64,000 nucleotides of DNA. Source: DASZXJ01 sp035545895 (GTDB lineage: Bacteria > Planctomycetota > Phycisphaerae > Tepidisphaerales > Tepidisphaeraceae). The translations under genes and the position numbers were made by a program. Below, one piece after another: positions 51,580 through 59,167 of this stretch (positions are counted from its first letter, which is position 1; each line of letters starts with the position of its first letter). Location of the stretch: the NCBI GenBank assembly GCA_035545895.1, contig DASZXJ010000149.1:7205-71204 (forward strand). The letters are read 5' to 3'. The notes beneath the pieces were generated by a model that did no database searches, was not told the DNA's origin, and saw only the letters and a program-made list of their open reading frames with translations.

Positions 51580-52002
51580 ACAAAATAGTAACAATCCATT
51601 ATCCACAGGCATACTCAAGGCAAAGAGAAACATTCATGCTATTATCACTACTAGCAACTAAAGGTGTTCTGTGAACACAAAAACTATTTCCCCGTCCCCT
51701 CCAAACTGGTGATGCAGAACCCGTACGCGTGCCTGACGCACGCAACCGGTGCTCGCCTGGGCGAGCCCGACGAGCGACAGCGAGGCGAAGCCCGACGCTT
51801 TGGTTGAGGTGACGAAACCCGCCAGTCCGTGAGGAAAAGCGGCGGGCTATCGGGGGGGTGCAGTGAGGAACGGGTGATGCAGAAACCCTTACGCTACAAG
51901 CCTTAAACGGAAACGATGGGTATCCACACGTGAGGATACCTGTGCGGATACCTAAAACCAACCAAAAAGACATCTATTCCCAGATCGGACTGTCCTTGAA
52001 GA
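51580..52002. other. Non-coding stretch of the island with a hairpin block between direct repeats
   Basis: GGTGATGCAGAA occurs at 51708-51719 and again at 51872-51883; the second copy begins GGGTGATGCAG. Both are followed by a near-identical C/G-rich tail (CCCGTACGC and ACCCTTACGC). Between them are several hairpins, among them GCGTGC-GCACGC near 51728 and GCTCGCCTGGGCGAGC near 51751. No gene is supported. It may be a remnant of a transposon or attachment region. Confidence 0.5.
51599..51611 (+). repeat. Direct repeat / DnaA-box-like sequence, copy 2
   Basis: Second copy of TTATCCACAGGCA, 20 bases after the Mrr-fusion stop and in the same orientation as 50630-50642. Confidence 0.6.
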
Positions 52003-52290
52003 ACTGTTTCAGATCAGGAAGGCATATTGGACGAAAAGACCGCGATCAAAGAGCGAATGAATGAACTGACAAAAAGCCCCTGTTACTGGCTCGAACCGAC
52101 AGAACGTTTCGTAAAGTCCTTGTCTGAAGCCACTTTAACGGCTTCAGGCAATAATTTGCCCGAGAAGGTTCAACTTCTCAAAAAAACTGGCTCGAACCTG
52201 AAAATCCAGGACAGAAAAATCAACTTCCAATTCCGAGGAGCGTGGAAAACCCTTGAAAAACATGGCCGTCTTGCCCAACAACACATCGCG
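52003..52290 (+). pseudogene. C-terminal remnant of a large serine recombinase
   Basis: Only the helical C-terminal part is left: ILDEKTAIKERMNELTKSPC, then YWLEPTERFVKSLSEATL, VQLLKKTGSNLKIQDRKINF and FRGAWKTL. This matches the end of recombinase-family proteins (WLEP...F...KIGSNL...L). The catalytic and DNA-binding domains are absent. The frame runs on into a palindrome and the tRNA gene, so the native stop is lost. Confidence 0.65.
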
Positions 52291-52312
52291 CCGCACATGT
52301 GCGGCGCGATGT
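52283..52312. repeat. Perfect 30-base palindrome
   Basis: ACATCGCGCCGCACA followed directly by its exact complement. It lies 33 bases past the 3' end of the tRNA-Ser gene and could be its transcription end, although no U-tract follows. It could alternatively be a recombination-site relic. Confidence 0.8.
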
Positions 52313-52345
52313 TAGTCGGTAAATCCGGCGATGTTTCTCATCAAG

Positions 52346-52434
52346 CGGAGAGGGCGGGATTCGAACCCGCGATGGGGTTTAAGCCCCATACAGCATTTCC
52401 AGTGCTGCTCCTTCGGCCACTCGGACACCTCTCC
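52346..52434 (-). tRNA. tRNA-Ser (anticodon GGA)
   Basis: 89 bases on the reverse strand. Acceptor arms GGAGAGG / CCTCTCC with discriminator G. D-arm TCCGAGTGGCCGAAGGA. Anticodon stem-loop AGCACTGGAAATGCT with GGA in the loop. Long variable arm ATGGGG-CTTAAA-CCCCAT, as required for a serine tRNA. T-arm GCGGGTTCGAATCCCGC. CCA is not encoded. It reads UCC/UCU codons. The neighbouring recombinase remnant suggests that the gene marks the edge of an integrated element. Confidence 0.97.
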
Positions 52435-52880
52435 AGGTTGCCGTCCAGTCTTTGGACGGGAGGGCACTTTACCGCATCCGTATAAGAGTTCCACAGCAAG
52501 GGCATGGCGTGCTGCGAGTTATTGACCCCGCTGGCGAAGAAACTCGTAAAAAAGGGGTAATGGGTCAGTTTGAGATTGATTCATTTAGCCCTACCGCTTG
52601 CAGCGGGGGTTTTCGAGTGCCAACACCCGCCGCAAGCGGCGGGGCTAAATGAATTGATCCAGCACCAAAAAGGGCAAGTCTGGACTTGAAAAGGGCAGGG
52701 AGGTAGCATATGGGCTAAGGTAAGTCCGACGATTGAGTTTGGGGCTTCTGAGCTTTTGGCACCGCTCCGCTTCCTTCGATCGCTCTTTTCCTTCTTGGGC
52801 CGGATTTTGGCCTCTTTTCAGCACTGGCCGGGAAAGTAAAAGCTCACAGGTCAGCATGCCCAATTTGATGGAGGTTTTCC
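52435..52880. other. Intergenic region and long leader of the RRM gene
   Basis: It contains the palindromic element listed at 52560-52655. A leader of about 200 bases follows with GGAGG at about 52870, eight to ten bases before the RRM ATG. RRM and cold-shock transcripts often have long leaders, but no specific element was recognised. Confidence 0.45.
52560..52655. repeat. REP-like palindromic element, copy 1
   Basis: Starts AATGGGTCAGTTTGAGAT, then CATTTAGCCC, CCGCTTGCAGCGGG, a spacer, CCGCCGCAAGCGGCGG and GGCTAAATG. The outer arms CATTTAGCCC/GGGGCTAAATG pair, as do the inner arms. A second copy lies at 63836-63923 and shares the flank AATGGGTCAGTTTGAGAT exactly. Confidence 0.85.
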
Positions 52881-53276
52881 ATGGGCAGCAAGTTGTATGT
52901 CGGCAATCTGAACTATGAAACGACGAGTTCAGATTTGGAACAGTTGTTTTCGGCTCACGGCGCGGTGCAAAGTGCCGAGGTAATCGCGGATCGCGATACC
53001 GGCCGCAGCAAGGGCTTCGGATTCGTCCAAATGGGTTCGGATGAAGAAGCTCAAAACGCAATCAAGGCGCTCGATGGCCAGGAACATGGCGGTCGCACGC
53101 TCAAGGTCAACGAAGCCAAACCCCGCGAAGATCGCCCCCGTGGCGGTGGTGGCGGCGGCTACGGCGGTGGCGGCGGTGGCCGTCGCGGCGGCGGCGGTGG
53201 CTATGGTGGCGGCGGCGGTGGGGGTGGTTACGGCGGTGGCGGCGGCGGTGGTCGCGGCGGCCGTGGCCGGTTCTAA
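52881..53276 (+). CDS. Glycine-rich RRM RNA-binding protein
   Basis: 131 residues. One RRM domain (about 3-80) with RNP2 KLYVGNLNY and RNP1 RSKGFGFVQM. The tail from about residue 90 is almost only Gly with Tyr, Arg and Asp (GGGGYGGGGGG, RRGGGGG), ending GGRGGRGRF. Such proteins occur in cyanobacteria and other bacteria as cold-induced RNA chaperones. The gene has a long leader, a strong ribosome-binding site and a clear terminator, so it is probably a well-expressed single transcription unit. Confidence 0.93.
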   Translation: MGSKLYVGNLNYETTSSDLEQLFSAHGAVQSAEVIADRDTGRSKGFGFVQMGSDEEAQNAIKALDGQEHGGRTLKVNEAKPREDRPRGGGGGGYGGGGGGRRGGGGGYGGGGGGGGYGGGGGGGRGGRGRF

Positions 53277-53306
53277 TTCATCCGCCCATATCCATGATAA
53301 CCCTCG

Positions 53307-53342
53307 GCAGACCGCACATCTCGTGCGGTCTGCTGCTTTTTT
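53307..53342 (+). terminator. Intrinsic terminator of the RRM gene
   Basis: An eleven-base perfect stem GCAGACCGCAC / GTGCGGTCTGC with loop ATCTC, then TGCTTTTTT. It starts 30 bases past the RRM stop codon. Confidence 0.92.
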
Positions 53343-53679
53343 ATCAAAGCAGCGCAATTCCCTCTACCTCCTCCCTGCGCCTGGATCGTCCGATGCTTCA
53401 ACCGATACGCGCGAGGCGATAATGGCAAGTCCGTTTTTGCGGGGAAACTCGTCGGGGGCTGGGCGATGTCACTTTGATCTTTCAAGCCGGTCGTGGGAAA
53501 AAACCGTGCGGACTTCGCTCGCGGATTCGGGTTTTGATCGGGATTCGTTCAATATGCCAAGTAAATGGCACTCGACTGTCGCAAGCCGCGCGATACAACC
53601 TCGTAAAGCAGTCTGACTATATTGAAGTTAAGCGGAGATTTACGAACCGGTTCATAAACCTTCTATCAGGGATTCCAAG
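53343..53679. other. Intergenic region upstream of the GH2 gene
   Basis: 337 bases after the terminator and before the GH2 ATG. No gene, RNA or shared repeat was recognised. It presumably holds the GH2 promoter, but no confident boxes are visible. Confidence 0.4.
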
Positions 53680-56328
53680 ATGCGATGCTCTTATGTGTTC
53701 GTTGTCGTTGTGCTGATGACCGCGATTCCGTCATTCGCCCAGCGATACACACCGCCCGTCACGCCGCGCGCAACCTACAATTTCAATCCGGGCTGGAAGT
53801 TCTCTTTTGAAGATGCCGCTGGTGCCGATCAACCCGCGTTTGACGATTCGAAATGGGCCGATGTCAGCCTGCCGCATACGTGGAACGAGACCGATTCCTA
53901 CCGAGCCTTTATCAGTCATAGCGGCGGCGATCAAACCGAAAAGTTCGGCATTGGCTGGTATCGCAAACATTTCAAACTGCCCGCCGGCGCGGAGGGGCAA
54001 AAGGTCTTCATCCAATTCGACGGCTTGCGCCAGGCGGCGCGTTTTTTCCTGAATGGCCAGCCAATTGGCAAATATGAAAACGGCATCACCGCGGTTGGTC
54101 TGGATGTTTCCAGGTTCGCCAAGTTCGGCGATCAGGAAAACGTGCTTGCCGTCAAGGTGGACAACAGCCCCAGCTACAAGGAAGAGGGGACAGACACCGC
54201 CTTTCAATGGAACTCAAAGGATTTCAATCCCAACTTCGGCGGGCTGAATCGCGATTCCAAGCTCATCGTAGCCGGCCGGATTTACCAGACCCTGCCGCTG
54301 TACGAGAATTTGAAAACTACAGGCATTTACGTCTACGCGGAAAACTTTGATCTGGAGAAAAAGTCGGCCGCCATCACCCTTGAAGCGCAGGTGATGAACC
54401 AGACCGACGACTTCGCACAGATTACCCTGACTGCTTACGTCGTCGATGCAGAAGGCAACGTCCGCGCGACGCTCGAAGGCGAGCCCTCCGACCTGGTTGC
54501 CAATCAATCCGAAGTATTCAAGGTGACCGGTTCGCTCAAAGGCGCTCGCTGGTGGGATATCAAAGATCCGTACCTGTATCACGTTTATTCCGTGTTGAGC
54601 GTTGCCGGCAAGCCAGTGGATGTTTGCGATACCGTCACCGGATTTCGCAAGACCGAATTCAAAGGCGGCGTGGGAACGGGCGGCGTCTGGCTGAACGGCC
54701 GATTTGTCTGGTTGACCGGCTACGCGCAGCGTTCCGCCAACGACTGGGCGGGCCTGGGCGGGGCGTATCCCGCGTGGATGCACGAATATACATTGTCCCT
54801 GCTTCGCCAGGCCAATGGCAATTACATGCGCTGGATGCATGTCGCGCCGCAGCGCGTCGATTCTGATGCGTGTGACAGGCTTGGCATCGTGCAGGTTTGC
54901 CCGGCCGGCGATAAGGAACGCCTGGTCACCGGGCGCCAATGGGAACAGCGCGCAGAAGTGATGCGCGACACCATGATCTACTTCCGCAACAGCCCCAGCA
55001 TATTCTTCTGGGAGGCGGGAAACACCATCGTCACCCCTGAACAAATGGTGCAATTCGTCGAAATGCGAAAGAAACTCGATCCGCACGGCGGACGCGTGAT
55101 GGGAACTCGCGATAACGATCTGTCCGACGCCAACAAGGCGCTGACGCCAATGTCGGAGTTTTACGGCGTGATGATCGGACAGGTACCGCAGACCGACCGA
55201 ATCGGCGGCGACGACATTTTCCGCGGCTACAGCATCTCGCGCCGCGACAAGGCGCCGCTGATCGAAACCGAGGATTTCCGAGACGAAGCCGGGCGAAATG
55301 TATGGGATGATTACTCGCCGCCGCATTTCGGGTTCAAACCCAAGGTTGGGCAAGGCGGGGACGGTCGGCCGATCGATTCGTGGCATTGGAATTCCGAGAC
55401 GTTCGCAATTGCCCAGGCGGTGCGCTACAACAGCTACGTCACCAACCGCATCGATAATAAGGATCCCGCCCATTCGAAGTGGTCGGCCTACGCATCGATT
55501 TACTTCGCCGACTCCGATGCCGACGGCCGCCAGCAGGGAAGCTATGTGCTTCGCGTCAGCGGCAAGGTGGACGGCGTGCGGCTTCCCAAGTCGATCTATT
55601 ACGTGTCGCGCGTCATGCAGAGCGAAAAGCCGGACATCCACATCATTGGGCACTGGAATTATCCAGCCGATACGAAAAAGACGACGTATGTGGTTGCCAG
55701 TCACTGCGATCAGGTCGAATTGTTCGTCAACGGCAAATCGCTGGGCGTGCAAACCAAGCCGTTTGCGTTCGCCGACCAGTATCGACCAGTCACGCAACCG
55801 GGATCGCCATATAACGACGACCGGCCCGCGCCTCGTGCGGAGGACACGGGTTATATCTATGCGTTTGAAAACGTCGCCTTTATTCCCGGCACGCTCAAGG
55901 CAGTTGCGACCAGGGATGGCAAGGTGGCGGCCGAACATGAAATCCAGACCGCCGGCGATCCCGTCGCCATCAAGTTGATAGCTCACACCCAACCGGGCGG
56001 CTTGCAGGCGGATGGCAGCGACGTGGCGCTGATCGACTTTGAAGTGGTGGACGCCCAGGGCCGCCGTTGCCCGACGGATGAGGCTCGCGTCGATTTCGCC
56101 GTCACGGGCCCGGTGGTATGGCGCGGCGGGTTCAATGCCGCCAAGCTCAACACCACCAACAACCTCTACCTTGACACGGAATGCGGCATCAATCGCGTCG
56201 CGATCCGTTCGACCATGCAGCCCGGACCGATCACCGTGACCGCCAAACGAGACGGCCTCACACCGGCAAGCCTCACGATCGAATCCAAACCGGTTGACAT
56301 CAAGGATGGATTGGTTCTTTCCAGGTGA
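53680..56328 (+). CDS. Secreted glycoside hydrolase family 2 protein (beta-galactosidase-like)
   Basis: 882 residues. Signal peptide CSYVFVVVVLMTAIPSFAQ. The GH2 sugar-binding domain begins YNFNPGWKFSFEDAAG, with VSLPHTWNETDSY, FGIGWYRKHFKLP and FDGLRQAARFFLNGQPIGKY. An Ig-like domain follows (ITLEAQVMNQTDDFA), then a TIM barrel. The usual catalytic GNE is replaced: SPSIFFWEAGNTIV (about residue 445). The nucleophile may be in PLIETEDFRDEAG. The C-terminus has a DUF4982-like part (YVVASHCDQVELFVNGKSLG). It probably acts on beta-linked plant or algal sugars; substrate unknown. Confidence 0.85.
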   Translation: MRCSYVFVVVVLMTAIPSFAQRYTPPVTPRATYNFNPGWKFSFEDAAGADQPAFDDSKWADVSLPHTWNETDSYRAFISHSGGDQTEKFGIGWYRKHFKLPAGAEGQKVFIQFDGLRQAARFFLNGQPIGKYENGITAVGLDVSRFAKFGDQENVLAVKVDNSPSYKEEGTDTAFQWNSKDFNPNFGGLNRDSKLIVAGRIYQTLPLYENLKTTGIYVYAENFDLEKKSAAITLEAQVMNQTDDFAQITLTAYVVDAEGNVRATLEGEPSDLVANQSEVFKVTGSLKGARWWDIKDPYLYHVYSVLSVAGKPVDVCDTVTGFRKTEFKGGVGTGGVWLNGRFVWLTGYAQRSANDWAGLGGAYPAWMHEYTLSLLRQANGNYMRWMHVAPQRVDSDACDRLGIVQVCPAGDKERLVTGRQWEQRAEVMRDTMIYFRNSPSIFFWEAGNTIVTPEQMVQFVEMRKKLDPHGGRVMGTRDNDLSDANKALTPMSEFYGVMIGQVPQTDRIGGDDIFRGYSISRRDKAPLIETEDFRDEAGRNVWDDYSPPHFGFKPKVGQGGDGRPIDSWHWNSETFAIAQAVRYNSYVTNRIDNKDPAHSKWSAYASIYFADSDADGRQQGSYVLRVSGKVDGVRLPKSIYYVSRVMQSEKPDIHIIGHWNYPADTKKTTYVVASHCDQVELFVNGKSLGVQTKPFAFADQYRPVTQPGSPYNDDRPAPRAEDTGYIYAFENVAFIPGTLKAVATRDGKVAAEHEIQTAGDPVAIKLIAHTQPGGLQADGSDVALIDFEVVDAQGRRCPTDEARVDFAVTGPVVWRGGFNAAKLNTTNNLYLDTECGINRVAIRSTMQPGPITVTAKRDGLTPASLTIESKPVDIKDGLVLSR

Positions 56329-56352
56329 AGTCACGGAGGCATCAGGAGAAGA

Positions 56353-56440
56353 GCCACGAAATCACGAAGAGCACGAAGGTCTCACGAAGAAGATATTATT
56401 CTTGAATTTTTCGTGCTGTCTCCGCGCTTTTCGTATCTGC
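56353..56440. repeat. CACGAAG-type inverted repeat
   Basis: The left arm has GCCACGAAATCACGAAGAGC and then ACGAAG units. The right arm (about 56402-56434) has TTTTTCGTGCTGTC and TTTTCGT and is partly decayed. It belongs to the same style of element as 46955-47022 but has a different unit. It lies between the GH2 gene and the lipase-like gene. Confidence 0.65.
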
Positions 56441-56483
56441 AATATTTTGGCTTCCGGTACGGGTTCATTTCCAAATGTGACAC

Positions 56484-56509
56484 GGCTTTCATGGGCTGAA
56501 AGCCCATGC
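56484..56509. repeat. Short palindrome CATGGGCTGAAAGCCCATG
   Basis: ATGGGCT-GAA-AGCCCAT with further pairing outside (GGCTTTCA / TGAAAGCC overlap). It resembles small dispersed palindromes of this genome type, but only one copy was seen here. Confidence 0.6.
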
Positions 56510-56595
56510 CACGTTCAAACTGCATCAGTATCCAACTTCCTGTTCATATTTTTTTCCTTGCACCATCTGCGAGATAATGTTAATGTATACTAACA

Positions 56596-57405
56596 ATGCA
56601 TTTCAGGCCGTTCAGTTACATGGCGTGTTTTGTCTTATCTGCTGGCTGTATTGTGCCGAGGGTGAACTCTTCATTTTCGGCCACCCCGCGGCAGGCCCGG
56701 CAGGTGATTGATGAGATGCGCCGCGAGCCCAAGCAATTGCACGAACCGCTGCTTATCGTCGGCGGGTTTTTGGACATGAACCTCTCGCCGCCGGATTTGG
56801 CGGATTTCTTTTCTCGCATCTCGTCCAGTTCGAAGATCATCACTGTTTCACTGGGCATGTGCACCAGTTTCGAGGAGTGCCGTCGGACCATTATTGCCGC
56901 GGCTGACCAGGCTTGTCCTTCAGCCGATCCCGTGTGGACTTCGCAGGTCGATGTCGTTGGCGTTTCGCTGGGAGGATTGGCGTCAAGATATGCCGCTGCA
57001 CCGTCGCGCGATATCAATGATCGTCGTCGCTTGAAGATCGCGCGACTGTTTACGATCAGCAGCCCACATGCCGGCGCGACCCTGGCGCGGCACGTGGGTT
57101 TCACAGAATTTCATCGCGACATGCAGCCCGGCTCGGAATTTCTCAAGATGCTGGCTCGTGAAGACGGCCGTGCGGGATATACGTTGATCCCATACAAGCA
57201 TTTGCACGATGAAGTGGTTGGGGAGCAGTTTGCCGCGCCGCTTGGCGTGTCGCCGTGGTGGCTGGACGACGTATTTGAACCATCTCCGCACCTGGCGGCT
57301 GTGCTCGATGAGCGAATCCGTGCGGATATTGCCTTACGTTTGCGCGATGAAACGCCTTTGACCACGTCGCCGCCCGAGCCGCTCCCGCAAGACACGTCTC
57401 AATAG
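56596..57405 (+). CDS. Alpha/beta-hydrolase lipase-like lipoprotein
   Basis: 269 residues. MHFRPFSYMACFVLSAGC is a lipoprotein signal with lipobox LSAGC (Cys 18). The hydrolase core has LLIVGGFLDMNLSPPDL near the oxyanion region and the nucleophile elbow DVVGVSLGGLASRYAA, with Ser near residue 124. TISSPHAGATLARHVGF follows, typical of lipase/PGAP1-like enzymes. A candidate Asp and His are in HLHDEVVG and PSPHLAAVL. Probably an envelope-bound esterase; substrate unknown. Confidence 0.75.
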   Translation: MHFRPFSYMACFVLSAGCIVPRVNSSFSATPRQARQVIDEMRREPKQLHEPLLIVGGFLDMNLSPPDLADFFSRISSSSKIITVSLGMCTSFEECRRTIIAAADQACPSADPVWTSQVDVVGVSLGGLASRYAAAPSRDINDRRRLKIARLFTISSPHAGATLARHVGFTEFHRDMQPGSEFLKMLAREDGRAGYTLIPYKHLHDEVVGEQFAAPLGVSPWWLDDVFEPSPHLAAVLDERIRADIALRLRDETPLTTSPPEPLPQDTSQ

Positions 57406-57490
57406 GGTCCATCTCCGCATCTGTGAGACCAAGAGGAATCTTTCAGCAAAGCCTGTCACAAATTCCCGTCATCGGCCATGCTATGGGTTG

Positions 57491-59158
57491 ATGGAACCAA
57501 TCGTCTTAAGGAACGAGGAATTATTGAACCGCGCGCGGCGGGACAATCGGTCGGCGGTGGATGAACTGGTCCGGCGATTCGTCCATCTTGTGTACGGCAG
57601 CGCGCTCCGCCAAACCCGCGATCCGCACCAGGCCGCTGACGTCACGCAGGCGGTCTTTGTCATTTTCATCCGGCGGCTGCGATCCATCCGACATGCGCAG
57701 GCGCTGCCGGGATGGTTTTTCAAAACCACGCAACTGGTTGTCCGCGAATCTCGCCGGCAGGCGACACGCCGGCGCTTTCATGAAAAACAAGCTGCACGAT
57801 CGGAGCAGACCATGGACGTAACCAATGAAACGATCGATCCCAATCTCAATCTGATCGATCTGGCCATTGCATCGCTCGGCACACGGGATCGCGATCTGAT
57901 TCTGAGGCGGTACATTCAACAGCAGGATTTCGCCGTCATCGCGATGGAAATCGGGATCAGTGAACCATCGGTTCGCAAGCGAGTCAGTCGGGCGATTGAA
58001 CGCATGAGGCGGTTTTTCTCGAAGCGGGGCGCCCTGCTTTCCAACTCAGGCGTGGCGGGGATTCTGATGGCGGCGGCGAGTCAGAGGGCATCGGTGGCGG
58101 TGGTGCAGGCATCGGTCGCCGCCACTGTGAATGCAGGCGCATCGGCTTCCATTTCCAGCCTTGCCGCGATGGTTTGCAAAGCGATGGTCTGGTGGAAGAT
58201 CAAGGTGGCTATCGCCATGACCGGAATTCTCGCTTTTGCAGGCGTTGCAATAGCCGTGGTGCAGATGCAGTCCGCCCACTCGGATGCGACTGCGCCGCAG
58301 CAAATGACCTTCGAAGAAGCGAACGCCGAGATGAAGCTGACATATGCGCTGACCAACGACGAGGTCATTCGGATGATCAAGCCGCCATTTTCGCAGGCGC
58401 GGGCCGTGTGGGTGGATACAAAGATTCCCTATGCGCGGGGATCGGACAGAGTGCGCAGCCTCGGGTTCCGTTGGCCGCCTATCAATGGACAAATGCAAGA
58501 TCAATTCATGTCCTACGTCGATCAGTCGCTCGACGACATCGCCACCATCGGAATGCGCATGAAATGGTTTCAGTTCCAGGGATTGGATCGGGTGAATTGG
58601 CCGGCCTCGCATGCGGATTTTGTTGTGCGCGTCGATGCTTCGGACGACGACAAAACGAACGGACTGGCGCGACTTATTTCGACTGAAACCGGCAGTGAAG
58701 TGCATTTCGTTAAGAAGCCATTTGAGCGGCCGTGCATCATTTTGAAAAATTATCCGACCGGCCAAGGCGTTCGTAGCAAGGATGGATTTGACATGCTGGT
58801 TGTGACACAGGAACAACTGGATGATCAAAAGCTGGCCGGCTGGGTGAAAGGGCCGAGGCCGGCGGATTCAACCCATGCATTCGACTTTGAACGCACATCC
58901 GAATTGCTGGATGCGCCATTTCTTACTGTCAGCGGTGAGAAGGAAGTGGATTTACCCAGCAGCCTGTTTTGCATCGCGGCCGACGCGAAACTTCATCACA
59001 CGGATGCCGATTATGAAAAGAAATTGAGAAAAGTCCTGGATAACATCCAACAACAAATCGGCGGAGAATTGGCGATCGAGAGCCGAGCGATTGATACCTA
59101 TGTTTTGGAAACCACAAAGCCCGGCCCTTCAGGGCCGGGGCGGACCACTCAACCCTGA
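57491..59158 (+). CDS. ECF sigma factor fused to a transmembrane helix and extracytoplasmic domain
   Basis: 555 residues from the ATG at 57491. Sigma region 2 is at about 10-90 (DNRSAVDELVRRFVHLVYGS, TRDPHQAADVTQAVFVIFIR) and region 4 at about 125-180 (LGTRDRDLILRRYIQQQDFA, ISEPSVRKRVSRAIERMRRF). An Ala/Ser-rich linker leads to a membrane helix (about 237-260, VAIAMTGILAFAGVAIAVVQ). About 290 residues then lie outside. This outer part contains TFEEANAEMKLTYALTNDEV and is unrecognised. One chain may thus sense and transcribe. Its last residues (GPSGPGRTTQP) and stop come from a palindromic repeat. Confidence 0.85.
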   Translation: MEPIVLRNEELLNRARRDNRSAVDELVRRFVHLVYGSALRQTRDPHQAADVTQAVFVIFIRRLRSIRHAQALPGWFFKTTQLVVRESRRQATRRRFHEKQAARSEQTMDVTNETIDPNLNLIDLAIASLGTRDRDLILRRYIQQQDFAVIAMEIGISEPSVRKRVSRAIERMRRFFSKRGALLSNSGVAGILMAAASQRASVAVVQASVAATVNAGASASISSLAAMVCKAMVWWKIKVAIAMTGILAFAGVAIAVVQMQSAHSDATAPQQMTFEEANAEMKLTYALTNDEVIRMIKPPFSQARAVWVDTKIPYARGSDRVRSLGFRWPPINGQMQDQFMSYVDQSLDDIATIGMRMKWFQFQGLDRVNWPASHADFVVRVDASDDDKTNGLARLISTETGSEVHFVKKPFERPCIILKNYPTGQGVRSKDGFDMLVVTQEQLDDQKLAGWVKGPRPADSTHAFDFERTSELLDAPFLTVSGEKEVDLPSSLFCIAADAKLHHTDADYEKKLRKVLDNIQQQIGGELAIESRAIDTYVLETTKPGPSGPGRTTQP

Positions 59159-59167
59159 AGGGTTGAG
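59120..59167. repeat. Twin palindrome at the junction of two convergent genes
   Basis: The first palindrome is CCCGGCCCT-TC-AGGGCCGGG (59120-59139), the second CTCAACCCT-GA-AGGGTTGAG (59148-59167); both are perfect. The rightward sigma gene stops inside the second (TGA 59156-59158) and the leftward TPR gene stops inside the first (59129-59131). Either hairpin could end transcription. Confidence 0.85.

Noticed and set aside
52312..52494. Short frames across the tRNA-Ser region
   Set aside because: They translate the tRNA gene and its flanks; the tRNA folds perfectly.
53041..53616. Ala/Val-rich frame over the glycine-rich RRM tail
   Set aside because: Frame-shifted reading of GGC/GGT repeats; it continues through the terminator, which a real gene would not.
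54214..56334. 706-codon open frame antisense to the GH2 gene
   Set aside because: GC-rich codon bias of the GH2 gene leaves the antisense frame open. The text has no domain and no ribosome-binding site, while the forward frame has clear GH2 motifs.
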